Shown here in pieces: positions 1 through 10,000 of a stretch of DNA of 33,021 bases. The notes beneath the pieces were generated by a model, which was given only the letters and a program-made list of their open reading frames with translations, had not been told where the DNA came from and did no database searches. Source of the DNA: Bacillota bacterium (GTDB lineage Bacteria; Bacillota; Clostridia; Peptostreptococcales; Anaerovoracaceae). The DNA is taken from the NCBI GenBank assembly GCA_017417045.1, contig JAFPZZ010000053.1, positions 1 through 33,021 on the forward strand. Direction: 5' to 3'. A program made the translations under genes and the position numbers. The stretch's first letter is position 1; the number at the start of each line of letters is the position of its first letter.

Positions 1-513
1 GAGACCTACTGCAGATACGGCGAATGGGTGAATACTGATACGGCAAAGGCCGAGGGACTCGCCAACAAGGCCGAGGTGAAGAGTCTCGCGCCCGACTACG
101 AGGTCCACATCTACGTATGTCCCTGGCATTCGCAGTTCGCGAAGATGGGTCTGGTGAAAGAGGGACTGCTCTACTGCAGCGACCTCGACGCTTCGATATG
201 CAGGGGCTTCAATCCCGAGCTCGACTACAAGACGCTCCAGACTCTGCACGATCACGACCACTGTGTCCAGAGGGTGACGGCCTCAGGGCTCGCCCCCGGC
301 ATGGACCTCGCCAAGAGGCCCGAGAACCTGAAGCCCTTCGAGTACCACTGCGCGCACTCTTATTTCGCCTACAAGAGCGTCTGCGAGGCTATATTCGGAG
401 CTGAGGGCGCGAGGATAGCCGCGGACGTGCTCGAAGACCTCGCCGAAGACTACGGCAAGGACGCCGCGGACAGGATCATGAGCTACAGGGATACCGATTT
501 CAACAGCATCTGA
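1..513 (+). CDS. L-2-amino-thiazoline-4-carboxylate hydrolase-like protein (3' part)
   Basis: The frame is open from the first base, so the gene starts upstream of the window; a GTG at 28 is in frame but is probably internal. About 170 residues are visible. The segment CPWHSQFAKMG, followed by LYCSDLD and RGFNPELD, and the Cys/His-rich stretch HDHDHCVQR match what I know of the ATC hydrolase-like family (PF14196). Its founding member opens the thiazoline ring in bacterial L-cysteine synthesis from ATC, but most clostridial members are uncharacterised. No signal peptide or membrane segment is visible in this part. A strong terminator follows, so it is not co-transcribed with plsX. The family call is fairly good; the substrate is unknown. 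Confidence 0.6.
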   Translation, partial: ETYCRYGEWVNTDTAKAEGLANKAEVKSLAPDYEVHIYVCPWHSQFAKMGLVKEGLLYCSDLDASICRGFNPELDYKTLQTLHDHDHCVQRVTASGLAPGMDLAKRPENLKPFEYHCAHSYFAYKSVCEAIFGAEGARIAADVLEDLAEDYGKDAADRIMSYRDTDFNSI

Positions 514-560
514 CAGGCTCCGCGGGCCGCGCGGCCGCTTCGGATAATACGGCAAAGATC

Positions 561-597
561 ACCCCTTCTCCGGGCACGGATAAGGGGTTTTCCGTTT
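561..597 (+). terminator. Rho-independent terminator after the ATC hydrolase-like gene
   Basis: The arms ACCCCTT (561-567) and AAGGGGT (582-588) pair, and inside them TCCG (569-572) pairs with CGGA (577-580) around a GGCA loop, leaving one mismatch. A T-rich tail follows (TTTCCGTTTT). It separates the first gene from the plsX operon. Confidence 0.8.
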
Positions 598-629
598 TAT
601 ATAGATTCTGTTAAGAATGCCCCGTTCGT

Positions 630-658
630 TTGCATTATGAGGTGCGCTGTGCTAAAAT
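630..658 (+). promoter_or_regulatory. Sigma-A-type promoter of the plsX operon
   Basis: TTGCAT (630-635) and TAAAAT (653-658) are 17 bases apart. They lie in an AT-rich stretch about 55 bases before the plsX start and after the preceding terminator. I saw no FapR-type palindrome around it. Confidence 0.7.
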
Positions 659-713
659 AACGTGATGTTTTATGCGCATTGTTTATTTTTGATGCAATAA
701 AAGGAGTCATGCT

Positions 714-1736
714 TTGAGAATAGCCATAGACGCGATGGGCGGAGACAACGCGCCGTTTGAGATAGTCAAAGGCGCAGTGCTCGCCGCCCGCGAGCTTGAT
801 GACGAGATCATACTCGTCGGAGGAGAGCCCGTTTTAAGAGCCGAGCTGGCGAGATACGAGGCCGATAAACCCCTTCCCAATATATCCATAGTCCACGCTT
901 CGGAGGTCATAGGAGGCGACGAGCATCCCGTGCAGGCCGTGAGGCACAAGAAGGACTCGTCCGTCGTCGTAGCGGCCGATCTCGTTAGAGACGGCAAGGC
1001 CGACGCCCTGATCTCCGCCGGCAACACCGGAGCCCTCATGGCTTCGGCACTCTTTCACATCGGAAGGATAGAGGGAGTCGAAAGGCCGGCTATAGTCGCG
1101 CCTATCCCGAATCTGGGCGGAGAGGGCTTCTCTCTGCTCGTGGACGCAGGAGCCAACGCCGAGTGCAGGCCCTCTCATCTTGAGTGCTTCGCGAAGATGG
1201 GCAGCGTGTATATGAAGAGGGCTTACGGAGTCTCGAGCCCACGCATAGGCCTCATAAACAACGGCACGGAGGAGGGCAAGGGCGGTGCGCTCCAAAAGGA
1301 GACCTACGAGCTCCTCAAGGTGAGCGGGCTCAACTTCATAGGCAACGTGGAAGCCCGCGATATACCCAAGGGCGCAGCGGACGTGCTCGTTTGCGATGGG
1401 TTTACCGGAAATATAATTCTGAAATTGATCGAGGGCACCACCTGGTCCCTGCTCAAGCAGATCAAAAACGTGATGAAGAAGAACCCCAAGACCATGCTCG
1501 GCGGAGCCATGCTCAAGGGGGATATCCAGGAGCTCAGGGATCAGTTCGATTATTCCAAATACGGCGGATCCCCGATACTCGGAGTAAAGGGCCTGGTCAT
1601 CAAGATCCACGGCTCTTCGAACTGCAACACCGTCTCGACGGCTGTGATCAGGGCGGCGTCCATGTCGGAGTACGATATGGTGTCGGAGATCGAGGGAGCG
1701 CTTAGGAGCGAAGATGAGCTATCTGTCGAGAGCTGA
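714..1736 (+). CDS. plsX: Phosphate acyltransferase PlsX
   Basis: PlsX converts acyl-ACP and phosphate to acyl-phosphate, the acyl donor for PlsY in phosphatidic acid synthesis; it is a peripheral membrane enzyme. The N-terminus RIAIDAMGGDNAP is the family hallmark. GNTGALM, the DAGAN segment, LINNGTEEGKG and VCDGFTGNIILK are further conserved blocks. At 340 residues it has the usual length (about 330-350). The start is TTG at 714, with AAGGAG at 701-706 seven bases upstream; an ATG at 709 runs straight into a stop. The 3' end overlaps rnc by 23 bases, so translation of the two is probably coupled. The acpP gene that often sits between plsX and rnc in Firmicutes is absent here. Confidence 0.96.
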   Translation: MRIAIDAMGGDNAPFEIVKGAVLAARELDDEIILVGGEPVLRAELARYEADKPLPNISIVHASEVIGGDEHPVQAVRHKKDSSVVVAADLVRDGKADALISAGNTGALMASALFHIGRIEGVERPAIVAPIPNLGGEGFSLLVDAGANAECRPSHLECFAKMGSVYMKRAYGVSSPRIGLINNGTEEGKGGALQKETYELLKVSGLNFIGNVEARDIPKGAADVLVCDGFTGNIILKLIEGTTWSLLKQIKNVMKKNPKTMLGGAMLKGDIQELRDQFDYSKYGGSPILGVKGLVIKIHGSSNCNTVSTAVIRAASMSEYDMVSEIEGALRSEDELSVES

Positions 1737-2409
1737 AGAGATAATAGGCTATAGCTTCAGGGACAGGAGACTTCTAAACAGGGCTCTCACGCACAGCTCC
1801 CGCGCCAACGAGAGCAGCGGACGTCCCGGCGACGGAAACGAGCGTCTCGAGTTCCTCGGCGACGCGGTGCTCGAGCTCGTAATGAGCGAATACCTCTATG
1901 AGAGGCTGCCTGAAAGCCCGGAGGGAGAGCTCACCAAGACCCGCTCGTATATAGTCTGCGAATCCTCGCTGGCGGGCATATGCAAGGGCATAGGCCTCAA
2001 CGAGCTTCTCATGCTCGGCAAGGGAGCCGCGCAGTCGGGTTCGGCCAAGAGGGATTCCATAGCGGCGGACCTGATGGAGGCCGTAATAGGCGCCGTCTAC
2101 CTGGACGGAGGCCAGGAGGCGGCCAGGGATCTCATATTCAGGCTACTTGGAACTTCCGCGGACGAGGCTGTCTCGGGCAGGCAGATCAAGGATCCCAAAT
2201 CCAAGCTGCAGGAGCTCATCCAGGCCGGCGGCGGAGAGGATATCAGATACGAGATCACCGGGGAGAGCGGCCCCGATCACAACAAGACCTTCGAGGCGGC
2301 CGTGTACGTCGCCGGAGAGGAATACGGAAGAGGCAGCGGACCAAGCAAGCAGACAGCGCAGGCCTGCGCTGCGAGAGCGGCGCTCGCGAGGCTCGGCATA
2401 GAGGGCTGA
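1714..2409 (+). CDS. rnc: Ribonuclease III
   Basis: RNase III cuts double-stranded RNA, including rRNA precursors. The catalytic domain carries the signature NERLEFLGDAVLELV at residues 42-56, with acidic residues E43, E46 and D50, and the second metal-binding pair D119 and E122 in DLMEAVIGAVYLDGG. A double-stranded-RNA-binding domain follows from about residue 158 (KSKLQELIQ to the C-terminal ARAALARLG). The length of 231 residues is typical. The ATG start lies inside plsX, preceded by AGGAGCGAAG. The gene sits 23 bases upstream of smc, the standard rnc-smc linkage of Gram-positive bacteria. Confidence 0.97.
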   Translation: MSYLSRAEEIIGYSFRDRRLLNRALTHSSRANESSGRPGDGNERLEFLGDAVLELVMSEYLYERLPESPEGELTKTRSYIVCESSLAGICKGIGLNELLMLGKGAAQSGSAKRDSIAADLMEAVIGAVYLDGGQEAARDLIFRLLGTSADEAVSGRQIKDPKSKLQELIQAGGGEDIRYEITGESGPDHNKTFEAAVYVAGEEYGRGSGPSKQTAQACAARAALARLGIEG

Positions 2410-2432
2410 GCGAAGGGCGCCGGAGGTAACGG

Positions 2433-5400
2433 ATGCATTTCAAACGCATAGAGATAAACGGTTTTAAATCCTTCGCGGAGCCGGTGAGCATAGAGTTCAC
2501 GGACGGCATAACCTGCATAGTGGGCCCCAACGGCAGCGGCAAGAGCAACGTCTCCGACGCGCTCAGGTGGGTGCTCGGCGAGCAGAGCCCGAAGTCCCTC
2601 AGAGGCGGCCGCATGGAGGACGTCATATTCGCCGGGACGGCGAGCAGGCGCTCCAAGGGCATGGCCGAGGTCACGCTGGTCATAGACAACAGCTCAGGCG
2701 AGCTGGCCATAGATTTCTCCGAGGTGGCGATCACCAGGCGCATGTACAGGTCTGGCGAGAGCGAGTACATGATAAACCGCACGCCGTGCAGGCTCAGGGA
2801 TATCCGGGACCTCATCATGGACACCGGCATAGGCGTCGAGGGCTATTCCATCATAGGACAGGGCAAGATCGCCGACATAGTCAGCAACAAGATGGAGAGC
2901 CGACGCGAGATATTCGAGGAGGCCGCCGGCATAGTCAAATACCGCAACCGCAAGGAGGACGCCGAGAGGAAGCTCGATTCGGCGTCGCAGAACCTCGCGA
3001 GGGTAAACGATATAGTCTACGAGATAGAGAGCCGCATAGGAGGGCTCGAAGAAGACAGCAAGAAAGCGGCCGAATACCTTGAGATCAGGGATAAATACAA
3101 GGCCGTCGAGATAAATATAATACTCAGGAACATCGACCAGGCCGAGGACAAGACGGGCGCCGTAAAAGAGGAACTCGAGGAGATCGAGGCCAAGCTGGTC
3201 ACGCTCGGAAGCGAGAGGGACTCTCATGCCGCCGAGGCGAAGAGCCTAAGGGCGAAGGCAGAGGAGCTGGCAGGAAAACTCGAGGAGCTGAGAAGCGAGC
3301 TGGTCAAGCGCACCGAGGAGATAGGCTCCGTCGAGAGCAGGCGCCAGCTCGGGCTGCAGCAGCTCGACGCCCTTAAGAAGGACGACGAGAGGCTCATATC
3401 CGAGATAGCGGATATAGACGACAAACTGGCCAGGCAGGCGGCCGCAAAAGCCGAGCTGTCCGTGAGGACGGACGAGCTCGAGGTGCCGCCGAGAGCAGCG
3501 CGGACAGGCTCGCCGAGGCCGTTGCGCGCAGCTCGCAGGCAGAGGACGCTTTCAGGCAGGCCGGAAGGGAGCTCGACGAGAGGAAGAGCGAACTTTTGGA
3601 AGCCTCTTCGCTCGCCGCGGCAGCCAGGGCAGAGATACAGAGCACGGGCGCCATGGCCGAGAGCCTCAGAAGAAGGCTCGAGAGGCTCGAAGAAGACGAG
3701 GACGAAAAGTCCGGAAGCAGCGCGGAGCTCGAGGAGAAGCTCGGCAGATCCGAGGAGGAGAAGAAGGCGCTCGCGAAGTCCATAGAGGAGCTCGAAGCGA
3801 AGGAAAAGGCCGAGCTCGCCTCTATCGCCAAGGCCGCCGAGGAGCTCTCGTCCTTCAGAAAAAAGATATCAGAGCTGAGGCTCGAATCAGGAAGGCTAAG
3901 CGCCAGGGCCAAGCTGCTGGCCGAGCTCGAGAATTCCTACGAGGGCTACAGCGGTAGCGTCCGCTTCATGATGAAGCAGGGCCTTAAGGGCATCATCGGG
4001 GTCCTTGGAGACCTCATCAGTGTCCCCAGGGGCTGGGAGCTCGCCATAGAGACCGAGCTCGGCAACAAGATGCAGAACATAGTCTGCGAGGATGATGATA
4101 CCGCGAGGAAGGCCATAGACCTGCTCAAAAAGAACCAGGCCGGAAGGCTAACCTTCCTTCCAGTATCCAGCATAAGGGCAGGCAAGCCCGCAGACGTCAG
4201 TGCGGTCGAGAACTGCGAGGGCTTCCTCGGGCTCGCCTCTGAAAACGTCAGCTGCGAGAAGGGCGGAGCCGAGATAGTCGACTACCTGCTCGGAAGGGTC
4301 GTCATCTGCGACCGCATAGAGAACGCGATAAAGATGTCCAAGCTCGAGCGGGGCTTGAGATACGTCACGCTCGAAGGCGATATAGTCAACGCGGCAGGAG
4401 CTATAACAGGCGGCAGCGTCAAGAACAACACCGCGAGCATACTCTCGCGCAAGAGCGAGAGGGACGAGCTCGAAAGGAGCATCGAAAAGCTCGCGAAGGA
4501 TATAGAAAAGGCCGAGGCCTCCGAAAGGGAAGCGTCCGAGGAACGCACGAAAGCCGAAGAGAGGCTCGAGCAGACCAGGAGCGAGATAGCCTCTGGACGC
4601 ATGGACGAGGCCCTTCTTAAGAGGAGCATCGAGCAGGACATGCTCATGCTTCAGGGCAGCCGCGAGGACGTAGCCCGCAGGGCCCGCGAGAGGAGCGAGC
4701 TCGCGGACGAGATACTCGCCGCGGAGCAGGGCATGGAAAAGGCAAGGGCAGAGGCCGCCGAGAAGGAAGCCCGCTGCTCAGCCATAGAGGACGAGCTAGA
4801 AAAGCTCAGCGAAAGAGAATCCGTTGCCCGCAGCCTCTTCGACGAGGCTAAGGAGGCCGAGACCGCTCAGCGCATCGCCGACGGCGAGGCCAGGCAGGAG
4901 CTCAGATCGGCGGGCGACAGGCTCGCAGCCATAGAGGAGTACGAGCTCGAGCTCCAGAGCGACAGGAGCCGCAGGGAGGGCAGCCTAGCCTCCAACGAGA
5001 GGGTGAGAGCGCAGATCTCAAGCTTCGGCGAAGGAGCCGGCCAGGTACTTAAAGAAAAAGAAGAAGAAAAAAAGCAGCTCGAGCAGCGTATAGAAGATAT
5101 ATCTGCGGAAAGGACCGAGTCGGCAGCCAAGGCCGAGGAGGCCGAACAGCGCAGGCTGGATTCCGAGAGCGCCCTCTACAACACTCAGATGAGCAAGCAC
5201 GACGCCGAGCTCAGGCTCTCGCGCTTCGATTCTCAGAGCGAGGCCCTCAAGGAGAAGCTCTGGGACGAGTTCGAGATCAGCTACGCCCAGGCGGCGGAAT
5301 ACGAGGACAAGGATTTCGTCATGTCCAGAGGGCTCAGGGAAGCCAGGGAATACCGCGAGCGCATGAGGGCGATAGGAAACGTCAACATAGGCGCCATCGA

Positions 5401-5977
5401 GGAGTACAGGGCCGTAAAGGAGCGCTACGAGTTCCTCACTTCCCAGAGGGAGGATATCCTTAAGGCGGTCGAGGAGCTGCGCACGGTCATAAGCGAGACA
5501 GACGCTACCATAAAGGCGCGCTTCAAGGAGAGCTTCGACAGCGTATCCGAGAACTTCGAGGAGATCTTCACAGAGCTCTTCTCCGGAGGCCGCGCCAGGC
5601 TCAGCCTCGAAAATCCCGAGGATCCGATGACGAGCGCCATTGAGATAGAGGCTCAGCCCTCGGGCAAGAAGCTCCAGAACATCAACCTGCTCTCCGGCGG
5701 AGAGAAGACGATGACGGCCATAGCGCTTATGTTCGCGGTGCTCAAGTCAAAGCCGACTCCGTTCTGCATAATGGACGAGGTCGAGGCGGCGCTGGACGAG
5801 ACCAATATAGACCGCTTCGCAAAGTATCTCGGCAATTTCAAAAACACTCAGTTCGCCCTTATCACGCATCAGAAGGCGACCATGGAATACGCGGACGCGC
5901 TCTACGGAGTGACCATGCCCGAGCAGGGAGTCTCGAAGCTCCTCTCGCTCAGGCTCGGAGACGACGCGGGGGTCTGA
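2433..5977 (+). CDS. smc: Chromosome partition protein SMC, with a single-base frameshift near 3484
   Basis: SMC is the ATPase of the bacterial condensin, acting with ScpA and ScpB in chromosome compaction and segregation. The first frame (from ATG 2433, SD GGAGG) carries the Walker A motif GPNGSGKS at residues 31-38 and the first coiled coil. Near 3480-3487 the coding frame changes. The downstream frame carries the hinge (about 3940-4430, around LKGIIGVLGDLI and GAITGGSVKN), the second coiled coil, the ABC signature LLSGGEKTMTAIAL and the Walker B motif FCIMDEVEAALD. Restoring one base at about 3484-3485 gives one continuous protein of about 1181 residues, the normal SMC length, with no stop. 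As written, no normal initiation would join the two halves. The gene is usually essential or nearly so, hence sequence error or a very recent mutation is likeliest. Confidence 0.93.
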
Positions 5978-6070
5978 TCCAAACTGCCCTGAAATACAGC
6001 TCGCAGTTGCTCGGCCTCGGGCACCGCGATAAAACTCTGGGGCCAAATCAAACTGCCCCGAAAACACAGC
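5977..6070 (+). repeat. Pair of 24-base imperfect direct repeats between smc and ftsY
   Basis: The copies at 5977-6000 and 6047-6070 share the core AAACTGCCC(T/C)GAAA and end in ACAGC; they differ by a one-base gap and a few substitutions. The first begins at the smc stop codon. They fill most of the 141-base smc-ftsY gap. Function unknown. Confidence 0.65.
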
Positions 6071-6101
6071 GCGGGAGGCCGGACTGCCGGCAGCGTCCCG
6101 C
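6071..6101 (+). promoter_or_regulatory. Stable hairpin in the ftsY leader
   Basis: GCGGGA (6071-6076) pairs with TCCCGC (6096-6101), and GCCGG (6078-6082) with CCGGC (6087-6091) around an ACTG loop. No T-run follows, so it is not a clear terminator. It ends a few bases before the ftsY ribosome binding site (GAGAGGA) and may stabilise or process the mRNA. Confidence 0.5.
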
Positions 6102-6118
6102 TCAAGAGAGGATAAGTT

Positions 6119-7045
6119 ATGCCATTAGCTGAAAAACCGTCCTTCTTCGGAAAGCTCGCGCAGCGCATAGGCGACGCCATAATGCTGCGCCCCAGCATAG
6201 ACGAGGAGACGGTCGACGATATAGAGGAGATACTCGTCTCCTCGGATATAGGCGTCGACACCACCATGAAGATAAGCGACGAGCTCCGCGACAGCGTGCG
6301 CTACGAGAGGCTCCACACCAAGGAGGAGCTCATGCAGTCGCTCGAGGACATAATCGCGGGCATGCTCGACAAGGGCGAGCGTCATAAAATATGCCCCGAT
6401 ACACCGCTGGTCGTCATGGTCATAGGCGTCAACGGCGTCGGGAAGACCACCACCATAGCCAAGCTCACGCGCCGTTTCAAGGACGAGGGCAAGAGCGTCA
6501 TGCTTGTAGCAGCCGACACCTTCAGGGCCGCGGCGGCTGAGCAGATAAGCGCCTGGTCTGAGATACTGGACGTGCCGGTCATAAAGCATTCTGAGGGAGC
6601 GGATCCCTCGGCAGTCATATACGACGGCATGCAGGCTGCAAAGTCCAGGGGCACCGACGTCGTCATATGCGATACGGCCGGCAGGCTCCACAACAAAAAG
6701 AACCTCATGAACGAGCTCGCGAAGATGAACAGGGTCATCTCGAGAGAGTTCCCTGAGGCCGCGAGGGAGACCCTTCTCGTGCTCGACGCGACGACGGGAA
6801 AGAACGCCATATCGCAGGCGCAGGAGTTCTCTCAGGTAGCTGAGCTCGACGGAGTGATACTCACGAAGATGGACGGCACGGCGAAGGGCGGCATAGTCGT
6901 AACGCTGGCCGATCAGTTCGATCTGGCGGTAAAGTTCATAGGAGTCGGAGAGGGCATGAGCGATCTGAGACCCTTCGACCCGCACGAGTTCGCCGCGAAT
7001 ATATTCAAAGATCACGCAGAAAGCGAAGAGGAAGATGGAAGATAG
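6119..7045 (+). CDS. ftsY: Signal recognition particle receptor FtsY
   Basis: FtsY is the GTPase that docks the SRP-ribosome complex at the membrane translocon. The four-helix N domain (about residues 1-95) is followed by the G domain: P-loop GVNGVGKT at 103-110, then DTFRAAAAEQ, the G3 motif DTAGRLHNKK and the G4 motif TKMDGTAKGG. The C-terminal VGEGMSDLRPFDP is also typical. At 308 residues it is a short-form FtsY lacking the long acidic N-terminal region found in Proteobacteria. It starts at ATG 6119 behind GAGAGGA. Its last 11 bases overlap the start of the penicillin-binding protein gene. Confidence 0.96.
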   Translation: MPLAEKPSFFGKLAQRIGDAIMLRPSIDEETVDDIEEILVSSDIGVDTTMKISDELRDSVRYERLHTKEELMQSLEDIIAGMLDKGERHKICPDTPLVVMVIGVNGVGKTTTIAKLTRRFKDEGKSVMLVAADTFRAAAAEQISAWSEILDVPVIKHSEGADPSAVIYDGMQAAKSRGTDVVICDTAGRLHNKKNLMNELAKMNRVISREFPEAARETLLVLDATTGKNAISQAQEFSQVAELDGVILTKMDGTAKGGIVVTLADQFDLAVKFIGVGEGMSDLRPFDPHEFAANIFKDHAESEEEDGR

Positions 7046-10000
7046 ATTCGGAAAAGAACACGAAGAGGACATACTCGCCGCTTTCGACAGGATGAAGGAG
7101 CAGTATAAGCGCGAGGTCGGCGCCTCCGGTGATGAGGAGGGCTCTCTTCCGGCTGAAGGCGGAGAGCCTTCTCCCTCTGAAGAAGCAGCTCCCGAGGCAT
7201 CTGCAGCTGCGGGCTCTTCTGAAGACGCAGCCCCGGCAGGCTCCGATGGAGAGCGGCTTTCTGAAAGCGAAGAGGAAGGAAGGCGCGGCGTGAGCGACGA
7301 TACGCTCATGGTAGCGTCGTCCCTCATAGCGGCGATACCCTCCGCCGTAAAGGAGGAAGACGCGGCAGGCGCCGCGGACAATAAAAAGGCAGATAAAATG
7401 ACAGAGAAACGTTCATCAAGGGCTGAAAAGTCAGCGAAAAAAAGCGGCTCCGCGAAGAAGGCGGAGAGAAGCGCGGACAGCAGGAAGCCCAAAAAGAAAA
7501 AGAGGCACATATTCCTGAAGATACTGCTCGCGCTGCTGGCGCTCTGCCTAGCCGCGGGCATATTCGTCGGATACAAGGTCTGGGGCATCATAAAGGAGAC
7601 TCCGGAGATCAACCCGGCCAACATCTACGACCTGCTCACCGAGAACTCGGAGATACTGGATAAGGACGGCAACCACCTGCAGAACGTTTACTCCGGCTCA
7701 GAGCTGAGGACCAACGTATCCATCAGCGACGTACCGGAGGTGGTCAAGGACGCCTTCATCTCGATCGAAGACAAGACTTTCTACGACCATCACGGCTTCA
7801 ATTTCATCCGTATATTCGGCGCGATATGGCAGAAAGTGAGCGGGCAGACCGAGAGGATAGGCGGCACGTCCACTATCTCGCAGCAGCTCGCAAGAAACCT
7901 CTATCTCTCGGATATAAAGAGCAAGCGCTCCTATACCAGAAAGATACAGGAGGCGTACTACACCATAGTCATAGAGAGGGCGCTGACGAAGGATCAGATA
8001 CTGGAGGCCTATCTCAATACCGTTTATCTCGGTTTCAACTGCAACGGCGTCGAAGCCGCGTCCGAGGCTTACTTCAACAAGAGCGTCAAGGATCTCGATC
8101 TAGTCGAAGCCTCGCTGCTCGCGTCTCTTCCGCAGAACCCGAACAACTACGCGCCTATCAAGAGGATCGCGACCGAAGAGATCACCGATCCCGACAGCTA
8201 CGACATAATCGAAAAGGACGAGAAATATACCCTGATCTACAACAACGCAGCCGAGACCAGGCGCAACCTCGTTCTCTGGTACATGCATGATCAGGGAAAG
8301 ATAGATGACGCGACCTATGAGGCAGCCAAGGCGGCGTCCGTCAGGGACCATATCGACCCGGGCACCAATGCCACCACCGAGGCCAGCAGCTCCTACTTCA
8401 CGGACTACGTCATATCCCGCGTCATGTCTGATCTTCAGACAAAGCTTGGCTACGATTACGACAAGGCCTACGACCTCGTCTACCGCGGCGGTCTCGTCAT
8501 CAATTCCACGCTCGATCAGAGGATACAGGACCAGATCGAGGCCGTTTATGCTGTGGATTCTAACTTCGCGGACGTCAACATGTCCACCCTGCTCAGGGAC
8601 AAGAACGGCAACATACTCTACGCCGACGATAACCTTTCAGTTTGGAAGGCCGCTCAGACCGTGGCCGATCCCAAGGACATACTGATCTACAGCAAGGATA
8701 CCTATTTCGACGAGGACGGCAGCTTCACACTAAGGCCCTCTGAATTCGAATGGCTCGAGGACGGTTCCCTCAAGGTCTTCAAGGGCAACAGGCTCAACAT
8801 CTACAAGACCCAGGTTCAGGGCAGCGTCGATTATTCCGTGGAGTTCAAGGGCCTCTACGAGATCGAGGACAAGAAGTTCTACTACTACAGCGGCGGCAAC
8901 TGGGTCATCGCCCCGGCTTACAAGGACAGGGACGATGACGGCAACCTCATACTCTCCGCCCAGTATTTCCTCGACAGGCCCAACGCGTTCACTAAGAACG
9001 ACGACGGAAGCCTGACCCTCAGCCCCGAATACTTCTCCCTCGTCGACAGGATCATAGAGCCTCAGTCGGCGATGGTGGTCATGGAGAGCGCGACCGGCAA
9101 GATCGTCGGCATGCTCGGAGGGCGCGGCATCGAAGGCCGCAAGCTCTACAACAGGGCGACCTCAACGAGGCAGCCGGGATCCTCGATAAAGCCGCTCGCG
9201 GTCTATTCCAGCGCGCTCCAGGCGGGCGTCGACGGCCTAGGGAACTTCACGGTGGCGATGCCTATAGACGACATCCCAATCGCTCAGAACGGCAAGATCT
9301 GGCCTAAGAACTGGTACGTGGGCTACAGAGGCATACAGAACATGCGCTACGCGGTCGAGCAGTCGACCAACACGTGCGCGGTCAACCTCTTCCTGCAGCT
9401 AGACATCAACATGGTCGTGCAGAACCTTCAGAACATGGGCATCACCAGCCTCGTGACAACGGGGACCGCCAACGATATGAACGCCGCGGCTCTCGCCCTG
9501 GGAGGCATGACCAAGGGAATATCCCCGCTCGAGATGTGCGGGGCCTACGCGACTTTCGGCAACTACGGCACCTATATAGAGCCTAACTGCTATACTACCG
9601 TGGTGAACCGCAGGGGAGACGTCATACTCAGCGCCGACCCGATCACCCACAAGGTCTACGACGAGTCCGTAGCGTCGCTCATGCTCGACGTGCTCAGGAC
9701 CACCGTCACCAACGGACTATCGAGCGCGGCCAAGCTCAAGAGCCAGCCCTCGGCGGGCAAGACCGGAACGACCTCGGATTCGTACGACCTCTGGTTCTGC
9801 GGACTCACTCCCAAATACACTGGCGTCGTCTGGATGGGCAACGACATGAACGTCGAGCTCAGGCAGGCGAGCTCCATCTCGGCTTCGGTATGGGCCAAGG
9901 TCATGGAGGAGGTCGGGAGCTGGGATGAGCGGGGGACCTTCGAGATGCGCGGCGAATTCGTCAAGGCTACCGTGGACAGATATTCCGGCAAGCTCGCTAG

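Noticed and set aside
600..713. FapR operator or riboswitch before plsX
   Set aside because: No FapR-like palindrome and no recognisable structured aptamer. Only an ordinary promoter is visible.
3475..3500. Programmed ribosomal frameshift in smc
   Set aside because: There is no slippery heptamer and no downstream structure, and SMC proteins are not known to need recoding. A missing base explains the data more simply.
6125..7624. Open frame of about 499 codons on the minus strand opposite ftsY and the PBP gene
   Set aside because: It is a shadow of GC-rich coding sequence: the plus strand encodes clear FtsY and PBP motifs, and the minus translation shows no family pattern.
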